The notes under the pieces were generated by a model that was not told the origin of the DNA, ran no database searches, and saw only the letters and a list, made by a program, of their open reading frames with translations. From Nymphalis io (taxonomy: Eukaryota; Arthropoda; Insecta; Lepidoptera; Nymphalidae), in contig NC_065904.1 in assembly GCF_905147045.1 (NCBI RefSeq), positions 9,176,001-9,240,000 on the forward strand: 64,000 bases of DNA, in the 5' to 3' direction. The translations under genes were made by a program, and so were the position numbers. Of the stretch, positions 61,132-64,000 are shown piece after piece. Position 1 is the stretch's first letter. Each line of letters begins with the position of its first letter.

Positions 61132-63344
61132 CTGTATAAAATATTATTCGTTAAATGACTTTTAAATATATTTTTAAATTAATAAATATCTTAATCTATG
61201 ATAACCTGTATCTCTACAAGGCATGTATCATATTACTAAGGCGTGGTGATGAACGTTTAACCAATAACATCACACTTAGCAGTATCATGACTGTTTCATT
61301 TACTAAAGTTTATGCTATACTTAATTATAAATTGCCTTATACTGATCACAGCCTACGCAGTTCCCACAAGTGTTTATTAACATAACATTGCCTCAACTCA
61401 CACATGCAAATAACGTAGAATTGCGTATGTGTGTGAAAGATTTTTTACCGATTAATATATTTTATTTGAACCATATATAGATAATAAATACAAGCTTAAA
61501 TAATTTTATAATGGTTTTGTTATAATTTTAAAATAATATTTATTTCAGTTAGAATTAAAGTAATAATTTGCATTGTATTTTTTTTATGTTCGTTGAGTTT
61601 CTCACAAAGTTTTCTCATCGACGTTTATATTATATAATACGTTTCTTAGGAAATGTCGTTTCCTAAGAAATCGAAAACTGCCTACGTAAAAAACGTAATA
61701 GTAAGTTTTAATCAACGCCTAATGCCAATTACGTGTATGGTCATATGTCGTTATGTGTTAAAAAAAGAATGACACATTAAATCGCTTCGATGAATTTTGA
61801 ATATCGAGGCTGCCCTTAAAATCAAGTTCCCAAATTTTTTTTTTTTTAGTATAGGTATTATAGTTTAGGATGTGCGTTGATAGTTTTCCGCTCATTTTTA
61901 TAACGAGTTCAATTAGTAAAATAGAATCAAAATCTTGATTAAATATAGAAACATTATACTTACATATTGATTGAAGGAATACCTACCTACCTCGTATTAG
62001 AGAAGAAATATCAATAAACTTGAGTTTTGATATATTTTAACTTGAAACAGAATTGAATTATGATGTATTGACCATATTTAATTAATTTAATTATTAAGTA
62101 CTCACAAATATTGGTAACTAACTAAATAAATTATAAGTTTAAAAATATATAATTTAAGTATATCAAATAATTAAATTCATTTCTCTTTGTAAATTTGTTA
62201 ATATGGGTGTTATAAAAACGTTAGCTCTGTACACGTACTTAATAACTCAATTGTGTTGTTCTAAAAAATAACCTGATATTAAAAGTTTTTTGGTGCATAT
62301 TAAGGAGGTAACTAATAATTTACCAGAGTAAGTACGTAAGGCAAAGACCTCGATTCACACAGCCTAAGATGTTTCGAAATAATGTGTGGGAATACAATTG
62401 ACATGATTTATTTTTTTCCAACCTTTTAAGAAAAAATTAAACATTTAGCCATTTATTTTGAAATATGGTCGAAAAAGAAAAAAAATGTCTTAATTATTAT
62501 ATTTTGAATGACAGTGCAAAATTTGTTGATTTATATGTTTTGTGAATTTAAAAATCAATTCCTTATTTCAAATCATAGCAACTAGACATGTTTGAACTTA
62601 ATTACCAAATATGCGAACTTTTTGTTGTTTCTTGTCAATTAAAGTAAGAAACATTTCTAAAAGCGACGAGACCGCCTCGAAGTATAATTTATTTCATATG
62701 CACAAAGTTTAAATATTAAGAACCACATCGTACCGAAAAGGTTTTATATTTTTTTACTCCAACGCTGTAGGCATTCAGCCGGTGCCGTTCATTGACTGTG
62801 GAAAGTTGTTAATTAAGACCGGATGATTGGCGCGATTGTGTAACCGAACGCAATGAATAGCTTTATAGGGTAATATTGTGAGAAGACGTTTTAAAATATA
62901 CTAGGATAATAAAGATGAAGACAGACTTTGTTAATGTTATAATATTTACATAAAACAAATATTATGTACCAAACAGTTAAACTTGTAATAAATACAAAAA
63001 AGTCGTAATACCCAGCGAGCAAAACACGTGGATTTTTAAATCAAATGTTATGTTGTTTATACGTATGGCCACACTCGATGGCTGTTAACTGATAATGTCT
63101 ATAATTCATTATTGTAGTTACGTTAAGGAAATCGTTAAAACTCTTGAAAGAAAGTCTTAACAAGCGTAACATTGTATTAGGAGTAAAATATACAATGTTT
63201 CTTGACTTTTGAAGATCAGAAGGCAAGCACGTTGTAACCTAGTAAAAATAAGCGCTAACATTTAATTAGTTGTTGTTTATTGTGATGTGACTTTAATTAT
63301 ATGTCACCTTCTTTCGCGTGACCTTATTTCATTTCTTTATGTCA

Positions 63345-63620
63345 AATATAGATTGGCGGACTGGTAAGTGGGCCACCCGGCGGTAAGTGACATAGAAATA
63401 GTGCACATAGAAATAGGTACTGTAAGAAATATTAACCATGTCTTACATTAATGCGCTATCAACCTTGCGAACTAAGGTGTTATGTTCATTGTGACTGTTA
63501 TGCTGAATCACCCTTTAAACCGGAAAACCACAATACTCTAAGATTTGCTGTTTGGCGGTAGATTATGATATGATGATGATGATGAGTGGTTCTTTCCTAG
63601 ACAGGTTTGCACAAAGCCAA
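63345..63620 (-). repeat. Old, diverged Bm1-like SINE
   Basis: GGACTGGTAAGTGGGCCACC, GTAAGAAATATTAACCATG and CAGGTTTGCACAAAGCC follow family order. A GATGATGAT microsatellite expansion sits near 63575. Confidence 0.6.
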
Positions 63621-63926
63621 TGCAAGAAAAAGGATTTCAGGATGAGAAATGTTTTTACTGGTGGGTTTGTTTTCCATCTCCATTCGAATGGTTGAGGCAC
63701 TAAGTGTTGATAGCAAGACTTTTTTTTTCTGCTAATGTAACGTTATTTTTTTTTGTCTTAATAAATTCGAACGGCCTAATGTAGAGTACCGGAAACAACA
63801 CACATCGTCATATTTTTGAGAGAAGTTTTGTTCAATAAATGATACATAAGATGAGAAATTTATAAAATATCATAAGAATGTCCAATAATTACTACAGAGG
63901 TTATTAGTGTTTGTCGCAATTACAGA

Positions 63927-64000
63927 ATGTTAGATGTGCAGATGTTTTTGCTGCGCCAGCGCAACCTCATGATTTATGCTCGCCTTTGTGCACAGTGTAA
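63927..64000 (+). CDS. Possible exon running off the right edge
   Basis: CGCAATTACAG precedes a GC-rich stretch that is open in two plus frames, one with MLDVQMFLLRQRNLMIYARL. Composition and an acceptor-like site are the only evidence, and neither peptide is recognised. A minus-strand exon or chance is equally possible. Confidence 0.2.
   Translation, partial: MLDVQMFLLRQRNLMIYARLCAQC

Larger units (their letters stand above)
61132..64000. other. AT-rich region at the right edge, little recognisable content
   Basis: Apart from a diverged Bm1-like SINE (63345-63620) and a GC-richer possible exon at 63927-64000, I see no gene, RNA or structured repeat. Confidence 0.4.

Noticed and set aside
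62758..62795. 38-bp possible minus-strand exon (NERHRLNAYSVG)
   Set aside because: Acceptor TTTCCACAG is plausible, but the donor (GTAAAA) is weak and nothing links it to a gene; kept only as a remark.
1..64000. CRISPR arrays, bacterial operons or phage-like systems
   Set aside because: The sequence is intron-bearing insect nuclear DNA; no spaced direct repeats or prokaryotic gene layout were seen.

Overview
The window is eukaryotic nuclear DNA from an insect, most likely a butterfly or moth (Lepidoptera). It is strongly AT-rich, its genes are split by small-to-medium GT-AG introns, and it is full of short interspersed elements of lepidopteran type. One of these is a Bm1-like SINE with a poly-A end; others carry tRNA-like A/B boxes. 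Species cannot be told from the sequence. All gene models were built by hand by joining exons whose splice sites and reading phase agree; no alignment or transcript was available.

Layout. (1) 1-15784, minus: 5' part of a secreted protein of unknown function. It has a 7-nt coding first exon, a 14.9-kb intron, a signal-peptide exon and a long Gln/Pro/Ser-rich exon that runs off the left edge. (2) 15.9-19.7 kb: repeat-bearing intergenic DNA. (3) 19716-28140, minus: a complete 13-exon gene for an 887-residue helical-repeat protein, probably MEI1-like. (4) 28805-29659, plus: DDA1, head-to-head with gene 3. (5) 31532-32740, minus: intronless selenophosphate synthetase 1 with Arg at the Sec/Cys site, tail-to-tail with DDA1. 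(6) 33453-38546, plus: a complete 11-exon dystrophin-superfamily gene (WW-EF-ZZ-coiled coil), probably dah, head-to-head with SPS1. (7) 41514-48268, minus: eleven 3' exons of hillarin, a coiled-coil plus transglutaminase-like protein. (8) 52248-53921, plus: intronless methylcrotonoyl-CoA carboxylase beta subunit (Mccc2), antisense to and probably inside a hillarin intron, because a candidate upstream exon lies at 61075-61131. (9) 54-64 kb: repeats, two possible exons and otherwise no recognisable gene.

The central block alternates strands (minus, plus, minus, plus, minus). This gives two compact divergent promoter regions (28.1-28.8 and 32.7-33.5 kb) and two convergent 3' regions (29.7-31.5 and 38.5-41.5 kb). 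The genes are unrelated in function: ubiquitin-ligase cofactor, selenophosphate-synthetase paralogue, membrane cytoskeleton, muscle/cytoskeletal transglutaminase-like protein and mitochondrial leucine catabolism. There is no sign of an operon or a dedicated novel system.

The most unusual features are structural. They include several long perfect inverted repeats (one a clear template-switch-like inverted duplication inside a SINE), nested transposons with visible target-site duplications, a 27-bp tandem duplication that creates a second in-frame splice donor in dah, an extremely GC-rich dah exon, and apparent loss of all three catalytic residues in hillarin.
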